From assembly GCA_964462325.1 (NCBI GenBank), contig CAYWYQ010000001.1:29524-93523 (forward strand): a stretch of DNA of 64,000 bases, given 5' to 3'. Source of the stretch: CAYFMS01 sp964462325 (GTDB taxonomy: Bacteria > Patescibacteriota > Patescibacteriia > UBA9934). Positions 49,032 to 57,705 of this stretch are shown here, piece after piece. A program made the position numbers and the translations under genes. How positions within the stretch are numbered: the stretch's first letter is position 1; every line of letters starts with the position of its first letter. The notes under the pieces are model-generated. The model did no database searches. It was given only the letters and a program-made list of their open reading frames with translations, and had not been told where the DNA came from.

Positions 49032-50351
49032 CTATTGCTTCACGTTTAATACCTCAATGCCACCCATGTACGACTTAAGTACTTTTGGAACCTCAACAGA
49101 ACCGTCTTCCTGTTGATAATTTTCAAGAATAGCTACCAATGTACGTCCAATAGCAAACGCAGTGGCGTCATTCATATGTACAAAATGAGTCCCATCAGCG
49201 TCTTTGTAGCGCGTATTCAGTGTTCGAGACTGAAAGTCGGTCATATGGTCAGCCGAATGTGTTTCACGATATGTTTCCTGTGAAGGAATCCAACATTCTA
49301 TATCAATCTGACGTGCATCAGGTGAACCCATATCGCCCGTACAAATCAACATAGTCCTATAGGGTATTTCGAGTTGCTCTACAAGATATTCCTGAATAGC
49401 AACGAGAAAATGTTGTTCATCTAAGGAATCACCTTGTACAGTAAAGCTTTCCATCTCCAATTTATCAAACTGATGTTGTCGAATAATACCTTTCGTATCC
49501 TTTCCATAGGAACCAGCCTCGCGTCTAAATGACGTTGAATAACCAAGATATCGAATGGGTAATTCTGCATGAGGAATGATTTCATCCATATGCATTGGTC
49601 CAAGCGTATGTTCAGCACTCCCAATGAGATAGAGATTATCCTTTTGTAGGTAATACCTTTCGTCTTGCACATCCGCACTAAGCCTTGCCATTCGTGTATA
49701 TGCCTCTGGCGTGATCATAACCGGAGGAAAGACGAGTTGAAATGGCTTCGTAGAGATATCGAGACCTGCTGACGCAGCAATTTCTTTTAATACCTCTTCA
49801 TTCGTCAATGTTGCAATCGTAAAATTCATGAGTGCCATCTGCAGTTGTGCGACACCGTTTTTAATATAAGCAAAGCGAGCACCAGAAACCTGAGCAGCTT
49901 TTTTTGTATCAATTCCGTCGATACGTGTACCTATTTCAATATGATCGCGTACAGGAAAGTCAAATTGACGCGGCTCACCCACCCTCTTTACTTCCACGTT
50001 TTCTGACTCATCTTTTCCATCTGGTACGTCATCTAAAGGAGGATTCGGAATTTTGATGAGTAATGATTCAAGCTCAATTTCGAGTGGAACTAACTCTTCT
50101 TTTATTATCTCTGCTTTCTTATCAATCTCCCTCATTTGTGAAATCATGGCATCACGAGTATCTGATTCTGCGGATGCTATATCTTTTGAGGCGGCATTTT
50201 TTTGCGCAGAAATGTCTTCAAAGGAAGTTTTCAAATCACGAACCTTTTTATCTAATGACAAGATATGATTGCCATCAATTTCAACCCCCTTACGTTTAGC
50301 TGCTTTTTCAAAGTAGGCTGGATTTTCTCGAAATGCTTTTAGATCAATCAT
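49032..50351 (-). CDS. serS: Serine--tRNA ligase
   Basis: 439 aa class II synthetase. N-terminal coiled-coil arm (~30-105) for the tRNA-Ser long variable arm; core FPPVMITPEAYTRMAR, LIGSAEHTLGPMHMDEI, motif 2 FRREAGSYGKDTKGI-RQHQFDK, motif 3 AFAIGRTLVAILENYQ. Standard length and order. Confidence 0.97.
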   Translation of the reverse strand: MIDLKAFRENPAYFEKAAKRKGVEIDGNHILSLDKKVRDLKTSFEDISAQKNAASKDIASAESDTRDAMISQMREIDKKAEIIKEELVPLEIELESLLIKIPNPPLDDVPDGKDESENVEVKRVGEPRQFDFPVRDHIEIGTRIDGIDTKKAAQVSGARFAYIKNGVAQLQMALMNFTIATLTNEEVLKEIAASAGLDISTKPFQLVFPPVMITPEAYTRMARLSADVQDERYYLQKDNLYLIGSAEHTLGPMHMDEIIPHAELPIRYLGYSTSFRREAGSYGKDTKGIIRQHQFDKLEMESFTVQGDSLDEQHFLVAIQEYLVEQLEIPYRTMLICTGDMGSPDARQIDIECWIPSQETYRETHSADHMTDFQSRTLNTRYKDADGTHFVHMNDATAFAIGRTLVAILENYQQEDGSVEVPKVLKSYMGGIEVLNVKQ

Positions 50352-50751
50352 ATGGATTCAGGAGTGAGCTTTTATAGATATGTTCTTTATAAGGTTTGAT
50401 GCGTGTAATAACGATCTTTTTTCCTGTATTTTTCAGATAATTTTGTAAATCTTTTTCAAGATCTTCTTGATCGTATCCTATCGCAATACGATCTGGCTGT
50501 AAATTTGTGAGACAGGAATATGTGCCTAATTCTGCGTCACCAAGAATGGCATTGGTGATATAGGGTAAGGACTTCACCGCATGTATTCTTTCTTTTTCTG
50601 CATGTATTGGTGTCTTCTGCTTCAGCGCTTTTATTGTTTCATCTCTCGCAATAATGGCAATACAATCATCAGAATCCTTACATGCTTCTTGAAGGAAATG
50701 AATATGCCCAGGATGAAGGCCATCAAATGCACCAAAAACAACCGTTCGCAT
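50344..50751 (-). CDS. Cytidylyltransferase-like protein (RibL-type FAD synthase candidate)
   Basis: 135 aa. Nucleotidyltransferase fold: VVFGAFDGLHPGHIHFL with the HxGH motif, ARDETIKALKQK, PDRIAIGYDQ, and the C-terminal ITRIKPYKEHIYKSSLL. Family members are archaeal-type FAD synthase (RibL), TagD or related; RibL fits because the genome has a riboflavin kinase without an FAD-synthase half (2470-2832). Start ATG 50751; overlaps serS by 8 nt. Confidence 0.72.
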   Translation of the reverse strand: MRTVVFGAFDGLHPGHIHFLQEACKDSDDCIAIIARDETIKALKQKTPIHAEKERIHAVKSLPYITNAILGDAELGTYSCLTNLQPDRIAIGYDQEDLEKDLQNYLKNTGKKIVITRIKPYKEHIYKSSLLNPYD

Positions 50752-50752
50752 A

Positions 50753-52234
50753 CTATTCCTTTTGATCATCACCCTCGTCTTGATCTGTGGGCTTAAGCGT
50801 TGGGAACAATATAACCTCTTTAATATTTGTAGCCCCCGTCATAAGCATCACGAGTCGATCAATTCCAAGTCCATATCCTGCCGCAGGAGGCATGCCATGC
50901 TTTAATGCCTTGAGATAATCATAATCAATACGTTGTGCGTCCTCGCTTCCACGCTCTCTGAGCGCCTCTTGCTCCATAAATCGTTCTTCTTGCTCTATCG
51001 GGTCATTTAACTCATTAAAGGCATTCCAGAGCTCAACCCCCTTCACAACGAGCTGTGCACCTGCACTATAATTTGGATTATTTTCACGCTTTTTTGCAAG
51101 GGGCTTCATTGCAGCAGGATAGTCGGTAATAAAAGTAGGTTGCACAATATTCGGACGTACCTTCTCCTTGTAAAGCGTGTCTACAAGCTCTGCATAGCCA
51201 ATAATATGCTCTACCTGCATACCCTGAACAGACATAATCTTCTTGAGGGATTCCTCATCTGGAAAGTCATTTAAATCAATACCGGTCTCTGTAAGAACAA
51301 TTTCATGAAATGTTTTTCGCGGCAGTGGAGCGCTAAAAGACAACTGATCTTCTCCTGAATGAACCAGGGTTGATCCCGTTGCCTCTACAGCGACTGTTTC
51401 AAGCATCTTTTCAAGATGTGTCATTAAATCCTCTATGGTTGCATAAGCCCAATAGGCTTCAATCTGCGTAAATTCAGGGTTATGCTGAGGACTGATCCCT
51501 TCATTTCTATAGCAACGCGCATATTCATAAATTTTTTCGAACCCTCCAACAAGCAATCTCTTTAAATAAAGTTCAGGTGCAATTCTGAGGTAAAAGTTAT
51601 GATCAAGTGTTTCATGATGAGTCATGAATGGCTTTGCCGTTGTCCCGCCCGCAATTGGCTGTAAAACAGGTGTTTCTACTTCTATAAACTCCTCTTCCTC
51701 TAGATGTCTACGTATAGCAGAAACGATTTTTGAGCGTGTTCGCGCAATGTGCATTGCCTGCTCATTTGAAATTAAATCCAAATATCGATGACGATACCTT
51801 TTTTCCACATCCGTTAACCCATGCCATTTTTCTGGTAATGGCAATGTAGATTTAGATAGAATTCCCCATCCCGTTACCTTCAGAGATTTCTCACCTTTCT
51901 TTGTCAAAAATGATGAACCCGTAAATTCAAAGAAATCACCGATATCAGCTATTTCGTGAAAAAATGTATAAGAATCAACTCCAATATCATCTCTCATAAG
52001 TACGGCCTGAAAAATTCCAGATGCATCCTGAAAACGAACAAAAGTGAGCCCACCATGCTTTCGAATGGCTTTTATACGGCCAACAAGCGCAGCTTCAATA
52101 GTAGAATCTACATCAAATTGATCCTGAAAGTCTGCGATGGTATGCGTTCGCTTTGTTGAGGATGGATATGGGTTTGTATTTGCGTCTATTAATTTCTGGC
52201 GACGTTCTCGCCGTACAATCTCTTCTTGAATCAT
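50753..52234 (-). CDS. lysS: Lysine--tRNA ligase (class II)
   Basis: 493 aa. N-terminal OB fold (AALVGRIKAIRKHGGLTFV), motif 1 region FIEVETPVLQPIAGG, APELYLKRLLVGG, motif 2 YRNEGISPQHNPEFTQIEAY, motif 3 GYGLGIDRLVMLMTG. Ends 1 nt before the next start. Confidence 0.97.
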   Translation of the reverse strand: MIQEEIVRRERRQKLIDANTNPYPSSTKRTHTIADFQDQFDVDSTIEAALVGRIKAIRKHGGLTFVRFQDASGIFQAVLMRDDIGVDSYTFFHEIADIGDFFEFTGSSFLTKKGEKSLKVTGWGILSKSTLPLPEKWHGLTDVEKRYRHRYLDLISNEQAMHIARTRSKIVSAIRRHLEEEEFIEVETPVLQPIAGGTTAKPFMTHHETLDHNFYLRIAPELYLKRLLVGGFEKIYEYARCYRNEGISPQHNPEFTQIEAYWAYATIEDLMTHLEKMLETVAVEATGSTLVHSGEDQLSFSAPLPRKTFHEIVLTETGIDLNDFPDEESLKKIMSVQGMQVEHIIGYAELVDTLYKEKVRPNIVQPTFITDYPAAMKPLAKKRENNPNYSAGAQLVVKGVELWNAFNELNDPIEQEERFMEQEALRERGSEDAQRIDYDYLKALKHGMPPAAGYGLGIDRLVMLMTGATNIKEVILFPTLKPTDQDEGDDQKE

Positions 52235-52235
52235 A

Positions 52236-52703
52236 TTATGTTATTGAAACAACCGTATAAATAATCGTCCCTGCCGGTGCGTCGACCTCAATGGTATCTC
52301 CAACTTTCTTCCCAAGAAAAGCCTTACCGATTGGTGAATCATTACTTATTTTTCCTGCCATTGGATCTGCTTCCGTTGCGCCAACGATTTCAAATGATTT
52401 ATCATCGCCTGCCTGATTTTTTGCGACAAATGCCGTTCCGACTCCTATACCAAATTCTGCACTATCACGCTTTTCAACGATAATGGCACGTGCAATAAAA
52501 TCTCGTAAATCAATAATACGTGCCTCATTCTGTGCCTGTCTATCCTTCGCATCTTGATATTCAAAATTCTCCGATAAATCACCTTGTTCTTTTGCAGTTC
52601 CTATACTATCTGCAATAGACCGTCTTAATACCGTTTGCCTATGTGTTAGCTCTTCTTTTAATTTTTCGAGACCTTCTGGAGAGATAAATTTATTCGTTGT
52701 CAT
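52236..52703 (-). CDS. greA: Transcription elongation factor GreA
   Basis: 155 aa. N-terminal coiled coil with the acidic tip (GDLSENFEYQDAKDRQ) that reaches the RNAP active site, and an FKBP-like C-terminal domain (ISNDSPIGKAFLGKKVGD). Rescues backtracked polymerase. Start ATG 52703, with an in-frame extension to 52712 by a weaker codon. Confidence 0.96.
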   Translation of the reverse strand: MTTNKFISPEGLEKLKEELTHRQTVLRRSIADSIGTAKEQGDLSENFEYQDAKDRQAQNEARIIDLRDFIARAIIVEKRDSAEFGIGVGTAFVAKNQAGDDKSFEIVGATEADPMAGKISNDSPIGKAFLGKKVGDTIEVDAPAGTIIYTVVSIT

Positions 52704-52720
52704 AAAATACAAATGGCCGC

Positions 52721-54628
52721 CTAATGAGCGGATACATCTATAGTACCTCTATCATGATTTTCGTCAAACCACCAATCAAGAATATCAGCCACAATTGGCA
52801 CAGCGGGACTTTCATCCGCCCCTTCTTCAACAACAACAGTGATCACAAATTCCGGCTGTTCAAAGGGAGCAAATCCTGTAAACCAAGAATGTGGTGTTTT
52901 TACAGATGACCATTGTGCTGTTCCCGTTTTTCCAGCAACCTCTACGGGAGCAGCCTGCAGAGATGTCGCACTCCCCTTTGTTACCGTACGTCTCATGCCG
53001 TCTTTCACGATAGAAGCAATTTCACTTGATATAATTCTGTTTTGATTTTCAGACGCTTTCTTGTGAAGATAGGGTGTAATTAAATATCCATCATTTGCAA
53101 AAACGGCTGTAGAGATAGCAATTTGGAGAGGAGTAACAAGTACATCACCCTGTCCAATAGATACATTGTATGTGTCTCCCACAAACCATTGTTCACCCTT
53201 CACTTCTTCCTTCCAATCCTTTGAAGGCAAAAAACCATCAGATTCATTTGGTAAATCAATGCCCGTTTGACCTCCTAACCCAAACCGTTTCGCATACTCC
53301 ATGAGCATGGCAACCCCCATGCCATCAAAGGTGTCATTACCTCCACCAATGATATAAAAAAATGTGTTAACAGAATCGGCAATTGCATGATAAACATTTG
53401 TTTGTCCATGACCACCGGCGCGCCAATCAGGAAAGAAACGAGGTCCAACCTGTAAACCTCCTATTGAAAGAAAATGTGTTTGAGGTGTAATAATTCCTTC
53501 CGTCAACGCTGCAGCCGCATAAATCGTTTTGATTGTAGAGCCAGAAGGTAATTCTCCAGAAATACTCCTACTGAATAATGGGTTGTCCTCATCTTCAATA
53601 AGTGAAGTATAGGTTTCGACATCAATACCCTGTGAAAAATCATTCGCATCAAATGCCGGCCAGGATACAAGAGCAAACACTTCCCCTGTCTCCGGATGTA
53701 GAGCAACGACAGATGCGCGAGACGCTTCTGAACCATATAAATTCTCTTGCAAAACAGTTTCAATATAAGATTGTAATGCAACATCGATAGTTAATGTAAG
53801 ATCCATACCATCCTCAGCATCATGACTTGATGCAATTCTTTGAGGGATACCCCTTGCATTGATTTCAAGTGCATCAACACCGAATATACCTCGTAATTCT
53901 TTTTCGTATTGTTTCTCAATCCCTCCCTTCCCAATGCGATCAAATGGCCTATATCCAAATGATTCCATTTTTATATACTCTTCTTCGGTCAACCCTCCTG
54001 TATATCCTATAACATGCGATAGCGATGGGACCGTATCAGTAATATAGGCACGCAAATTCTGTTCCTCAACACGTATACCATCTATCGATCTTGTACTAGA
54101 CATGAAGGTAAAAGCATCTTCTCGGTCCATATTTTCTAAAAGTATATATTCACCTGATTCTGTGCTCATGATTGTTTCTCGAATATATTCTATATCTACA
54201 GAAGGAAGAATTTCTTGTATTTCAAACAGGATCGACATTATTTCATCTGATGATTGCTTTGATAGATGTCCCTCTCCTATCAAATTAAAAATTGGCTTAT
54301 TCTTCGCAATAATTACGCCATTTCTATCAATGATTACGCCACGTTCTGCGGATGTTACCCTAGAAACCAATCTATTTTGTTCGGAAATACTTGCAAAATG
54401 CTCCCCTGAAACAATTTGCAAAAAAAATAACTTTATAAGAAATAGTAAAAAGATAGTACAAATAAAGAGTGCTACATTACGTTTTTTCTGCTGAGAATAG
54501 TGTGTGTGCAAAAATTGACTCGGAATTGACTCCTGAGATTCTTCCAATAATTCATGATCAAAATTTGATGAACGAATTGTGTCATCATTTGTATATTGAA
54601 TCTTAAATAGATCAGGATTTGGCTTCAT
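52721..54628 (-). CDS. mrdA: Penicillin-binding protein 2 (elongasome transpeptidase)
   Basis: 635 aa. Cytoplasmic N terminus of ~50 residues, membrane segment (VALFICTIFLLFLIKLFFLQ), dimerisation domain (ISEQNRLVSRVTSAERGVI, IDRNGVIIAKNKP), and transpeptidase with SGSTIKTIYAAAAL (SxxK), SVNTFFYIIGG (SxN) and AGKTGTAQW (KTG). Directly downstream of mreBCD, as expected for rod-shape PBP2. No rodA follows here. Confidence 0.95.
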   Translation of the reverse strand: MKPNPDLFKIQYTNDDTIRSSNFDHELLEESQESIPSQFLHTHYSQQKKRNVALFICTIFLLFLIKLFFLQIVSGEHFASISEQNRLVSRVTSAERGVIIDRNGVIIAKNKPIFNLIGEGHLSKQSSDEIMSILFEIQEILPSVDIEYIRETIMSTESGEYILLENMDREDAFTFMSSTRSIDGIRVEEQNLRAYITDTVPSLSHVIGYTGGLTEEEYIKMESFGYRPFDRIGKGGIEKQYEKELRGIFGVDALEINARGIPQRIASSHDAEDGMDLTLTIDVALQSYIETVLQENLYGSEASRASVVALHPETGEVFALVSWPAFDANDFSQGIDVETYTSLIEDEDNPLFSRSISGELPSGSTIKTIYAAAALTEGIITPQTHFLSIGGLQVGPRFFPDWRAGGHGQTNVYHAIADSVNTFFYIIGGGNDTFDGMGVAMLMEYAKRFGLGGQTGIDLPNESDGFLPSKDWKEEVKGEQWFVGDTYNVSIGQGDVLVTPLQIAISTAVFANDGYLITPYLHKKASENQNRIISSEIASIVKDGMRRTVTKGSATSLQAAPVEVAGKTGTAQWSSVKTPHSWFTGFAPFEQPEFVITVVVEEGADESPAVPIVADILDWWFDENHDRGTIDVSAH

Positions 54629-55089
54629 GATATTTTATATCCTAATGTCTTCTCAAGTGAAATAAGCATACGATAAAATAGGTAGGCAGAAAGGACTGAT
54701 ATCAGTATATGATGAGGTTGAAAAGTGAAAAATTCAGAACGTACAATAGAATCTGCAATAATCCATACAAAGAGTAATAATGAGAAAAACCCAAGGTAAG
54801 CATAGACGGATCTGCGTGCAAATACCTTACGTACGAGAGGAATCATAATAATACTAATGAGAATGACGCTTAACACAGATGCATGTTCTACATGAAAGAT
54901 AACAAGAAATACCCACCAAATAATATGCGTTATTACGCCTGCAGTGTCATTATATCTATGTGCAACTGAAGACGAAAACATAAGACCCATAGGAAAAAAG
55001 TTTATGAAATCCGGCAGGTTTTTTAGTAGTGATATATGCAAAAAGAATAGACTCCAAAATCCAATAATGTATAATGCGTTATTGAGCAT
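54625..55089 (-). CDS. mreD: Rod shape-determining protein MreD
   Basis: 154 aa, five to six membrane segments; low sequence conservation, but position between mreC and mrdA and the YLFYRMLISLE C-terminal part fit. Start ATG 55089 overlaps mreC by 11 nt; it overlaps mrdA by 4 nt. Confidence 0.82.
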   Translation of the reverse strand: MLNNALYIIGFWSLFFLHISLLKNLPDFINFFPMGLMFSSSVAHRYNDTAGVITHIIWWVFLVIFHVEHASVLSVILISIIMIPLVRKVFARRSVYAYLGFFSLLLFVWIIADSIVRSEFFTFQPHHILISVLSAYLFYRMLISLEKTLGYKIS

Positions 55090-55897
55090 ATCGAGGAATA
55101 ATAAGTACATGGCTTGCAAGCACATGATTTACCATTGGCTCTATTGTCGCCTGAATGAAGGGTGATGAAGGATCTTGGTCAATTGACGATATGGCACCAA
55201 TAACAAGTCCAGATGGCAGGACACCATCACTTCCTGATGTAACAACTACTGATCCAGTATCAAAGGAGCTTTCCTGCTCAATGAATAACATTTCATAAGC
55301 AAATCCATCCTTTCCAACCACCATTCCATCATAATGTGTACCAGATAAAATTAATCCTGGGATGGCAGAATCCTCACTTTCCAGCAAAAGAATTGTTGAA
55401 GTAAATTCCCGCACTTCATCAACAATACCAATCAAGTGCCCCTCATTAATAATAATTGCATTTGATTTCATAACACCGTCTCGTGCCCCTTTATCAATAA
55501 TAATAGTATTATCCCCCAGGGTACTTCTTGAAATGATTCTTGCGGCAATCATCTGTACATCAGGCACCGTTTCTGCATAGGCGAGCATCGACTCAAGTTG
55601 CCTTATACTTGCCTCCGCAAAGAAAAGTTCACTCTGCTCAACAGATAGCTGTTTATTAAGGTCTGCAAGTCGAATATTTTCTTCAAGAATATCTGCTTTT
55701 TTTCTGAATATTGCACGTGAAATATAGGTAAGTCCTGTCCCTGATGCCGATACAGTTCCTTGAAACCACAGTCGAATTGGAATAAAAACAGGTATAAATA
55801 AAATAACGCCAACGATGACAACCCCAATAATGGATCGCGTAAACGAAGGCGATAAAATATTTTGATCACCTTTCCTTCTTTTGAATAATGGTTTCAT
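55079..55897 (-). CDS. mreC: Rod shape-determining protein MreC
   Basis: 272 aa. Single N-terminal membrane helix (IIGVVIVGVILFIPVFIP), coiled coil (DILEENIRLADLNKQL), then the two beta-barrel domains: ARIISRSTLGDNTIIIDKGARDGV in pieces, GHLIGIVDEVREFTSTILLL, and VVTSGSDGVLPSGLVIG. Links MreB filaments to PBP2. Overlaps mreB by 4 nt. Confidence 0.95.
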   Translation of the reverse strand: MKPLFKRRKGDQNILSPSFTRSIIGVVIVGVILFIPVFIPIRLWFQGTVSASGTGLTYISRAIFRKKADILEENIRLADLNKQLSVEQSELFFAEASIRQLESMLAYAETVPDVQMIAARIISRSTLGDNTIIIDKGARDGVMKSNAIIINEGHLIGIVDEVREFTSTILLLESEDSAIPGLILSGTHYDGMVVGKDGFAYEMLFIEQESSFDTGSVVVTSGSDGVLPSGLVIGAISSIDQDPSSPFIQATIEPMVNHVLASHVLIIPRYAQ

Positions 55898-56949
55898 GTT
55901 CTATATGAATCAGCAGAGGTTGATGGAAGGGTAATAAGGGATAATAATTCATCATCCTCAAGAAGTGCTCCCGTTCCTCTTACCGCGCATGTTAAGGGAT
56001 CGTCAGCAATACGAACAGGTATTTCCGCTTGCTTAGAAATAAGCTTATCAATCCCTCGGAGAAGCGAACCTCCTCCAACGAGCACAACCCCCCGCTCATA
56101 AATATCAGCCACCAACTCCGGCGGGGTTGCCTCAAGCGTTGATTTGATATTTGCAGCAATCATTCGTACAGATTTATGCATCGCTTCACGAATTTGACCA
56201 TCATTCACAACAATTTCCCTTGGTAGTCCTGTGATCAAATCTCGACCACGCATCTCGACTTCTATCGTTTGATCAAGAGGCATCGCACTACCAATTCGGA
56301 TTTTTACCTGCTCCGCAACACCCTCTCCTACAAGTAAATTGAATACGTTGCGTGCATATTGAATGATATTCTTAGTCATTTCATTCCCGGCGACATTCAG
56401 AGATTTCCACGTTACAATTCCATTCAAGGAAATAACAGAAATTTCTGTTGTTCCTCCTCCAATGTCTACAATCATATTTCCAACGGAATCAGAAATGGGC
56501 ATTCTTGCACCAGAGGCGGCAAGGAGTGGAATTTCTACTAGATGCACACTACGTGCTCCTGCCGACAAAACAGCATCTTCAACCGCCTTTCTTTCAACTT
56601 CCGTAATTTCAAGTGGAGCACCGATAATAACACATGGGCGCGGAACAATAGTGAATGTTTCCTCATGAATTTTATCTATGAAATATTTAATCATGCGTTC
56701 TGTTACCTCAAAATCTGAGATGATCCCATTTGATAACGGCCTCGAGATTTCCAAATGTCCTGGAGTTTTTCCAAGCATGTCTTTTGCAGAATGCCCTACA
56801 GCTATAATCTGTTGCAGGCGTGTATTAAGAGCTACAATAGAAGGCTCGTTGATAACGATACCTTTTTCTTTTACAAAAAAACGGGTATTCGACGTTCCAA
56901 GGTCGATCCCGATATCCTCCGATAGCTTCCCTAACAGTCGCTTCAGCAT
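55894..56949 (-). CDS. mreB: Rod shape-determining protein MreB
   Basis: 351-aa bacterial actin. DIGIDLGTSNTRFFVKEKG (phosphate 1), MIVDIGGGTTEISVISL (phosphate 2), VVLVGGGSLLRGIDKLIS (adenosine motif). Normal length. First gene of the mreBCD-mrdA-greA-lysS run. It shows that the cells are probably rod-shaped or elongate. Confidence 0.97.
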   Translation of the reverse strand: MLKRLLGKLSEDIGIDLGTSNTRFFVKEKGIVINEPSIVALNTRLQQIIAVGHSAKDMLGKTPGHLEISRPLSNGIISDFEVTERMIKYFIDKIHEETFTIVPRPCVIIGAPLEITEVERKAVEDAVLSAGARSVHLVEIPLLAASGARMPISDSVGNMIVDIGGGTTEISVISLNGIVTWKSLNVAGNEMTKNIIQYARNVFNLLVGEGVAEQVKIRIGSAMPLDQTIEVEMRGRDLITGLPREIVVNDGQIREAMHKSVRMIAANIKSTLEATPPELVADIYERGVVLVGGGSLLRGIDKLISKQAEIPVRIADDPLTCAVRGTGALLEDDELLSLITLPSTSADSYRT

Positions 56950-56957
56950 AGGTCATC

Positions 56958-56963
56958 ATTTTA
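56958..56963 (-). promoter_or_regulatory. -10 box, mreB operon
   Basis: Minus strand TAAAAT, 8 nt before ATG 56949; TTGCTT lies 16 nt upstream as a possible -35. Confidence 0.5.
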
Positions 56964-56986
56964 ACAGATTGTACTACACAAGCAAG

Positions 56987-57373
56987 TTATTCAATCGGTT
57001 TATTGATTTTCGCAAGAAAAATATACTCGATTCCACCAATAAATACCATTATGAGAAGGAAACTAAAAAATGATAATTGGTCTTTACTCGACAGAAAGAG
57101 ACTAAGTATAAATATGATGCTTAACACCATTGATTGCCGAATGGAAGTGATCAATAAAGGTTTAGTACTCCATTTCTTCGAAGCAAAATATCTTGTAAGT
57201 GTTAGAAGAAATATTAATGTACCAAAGATTGCCGTAAAGAGTGTTAGATAAAAAACAATTATCGCAATTCTGCCTGCGAGAACGGGATCAATTTGCAAAA
57301 GCACTTGCGTCCATGCAATCCATGCAAAAACGGAACCAGTGAATATAGCAATTAAATAATGTTTTACGGTCAT
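56987..57373 (-). CDS. Hypothetical membrane protein, four segments
   Basis: 128 aa. Four hydrophobic segments (~5-25, 35-62, 78-98, 102-122) and short loops with K/R on the cytoplasmic side. No family recognised. It has its own leaderless-type promoter (TATACT 6 nt before ATG 57373), which fixes the start; in-frame codons continue to 57388. Confidence 0.62.
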   Translation of the reverse strand: MTVKHYLIAIFTGSVFAWIAWTQVLLQIDPVLAGRIAIIVFYLTLFTAIFGTLIFLLTLTRYFASKKWSTKPLLITSIRQSMVLSIIFILSLFLSSKDQLSFFSFLLIMVFIGGIEYIFLAKINKPIE

Positions 57374-57379
57374 AACACT

Positions 57380-57385
57380 AGTATA
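57380..57385 (-). promoter_or_regulatory. -10 box, hypothetical membrane protein
   Basis: Minus strand TATACT, 6 nt before ATG 57373, overlapping the end of the preceding DUF721-like gene region. No -35 recognised. Confidence 0.55.
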
Positions 57386-57387
57386 CA

Positions 57388-57705
57388 CTACCTTGTGAAG
57401 CTATATTGAATTCTGTTGATGGTGATTTGTGGAAATTGTTTATGAACGGCATCAATAAGAGAGACCTCTTGCGCTTTTACATGATCGCTAATAAGAGGCG
57501 TACCTAAAAAAATGCGTAAAACACCATGTTTATAGGATAAAACCTCGCATTCTTTTGCGATATCTTGCGCTAAGAACTTTTCCAATTCTGTGTTTGCAAA
57601 TGTAACAATCATTGCCGCTCGAACCTGACTACCAATATTATGTCTTGATAATGCTGACTGTGCGAGATCACTGAAAGCCGAGAGATTATTTTTCTTTTTC
57701 CTCAT
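57388..57705 (-). CDS. DUF721/DciA-like protein
   Basis: 105 aa. Pattern of DUF721 (DciA KH-like fold): LAQSALSRHNIGSQVRAAM, CEVLSYKHGVLRIFLGTPLI, DHVKAQEVSLIDAVHKQFP, ITINRIQYSF. In bacteria lacking DnaC/DnaI, DciA loads the replicative helicase; whether this short protein does so is inferred. It overlaps the end of the helicase-nuclease gene upstream by 20 nt. Confidence 0.6.
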   Translation of the reverse strand: MRKKKNNLSAFSDLAQSALSRHNIGSQVRAAMIVTFANTELEKFLAQDIAKECEVLSYKHGVLRIFLGTPLISDHVKAQEVSLIDAVHKQFPQITINRIQYSFTR

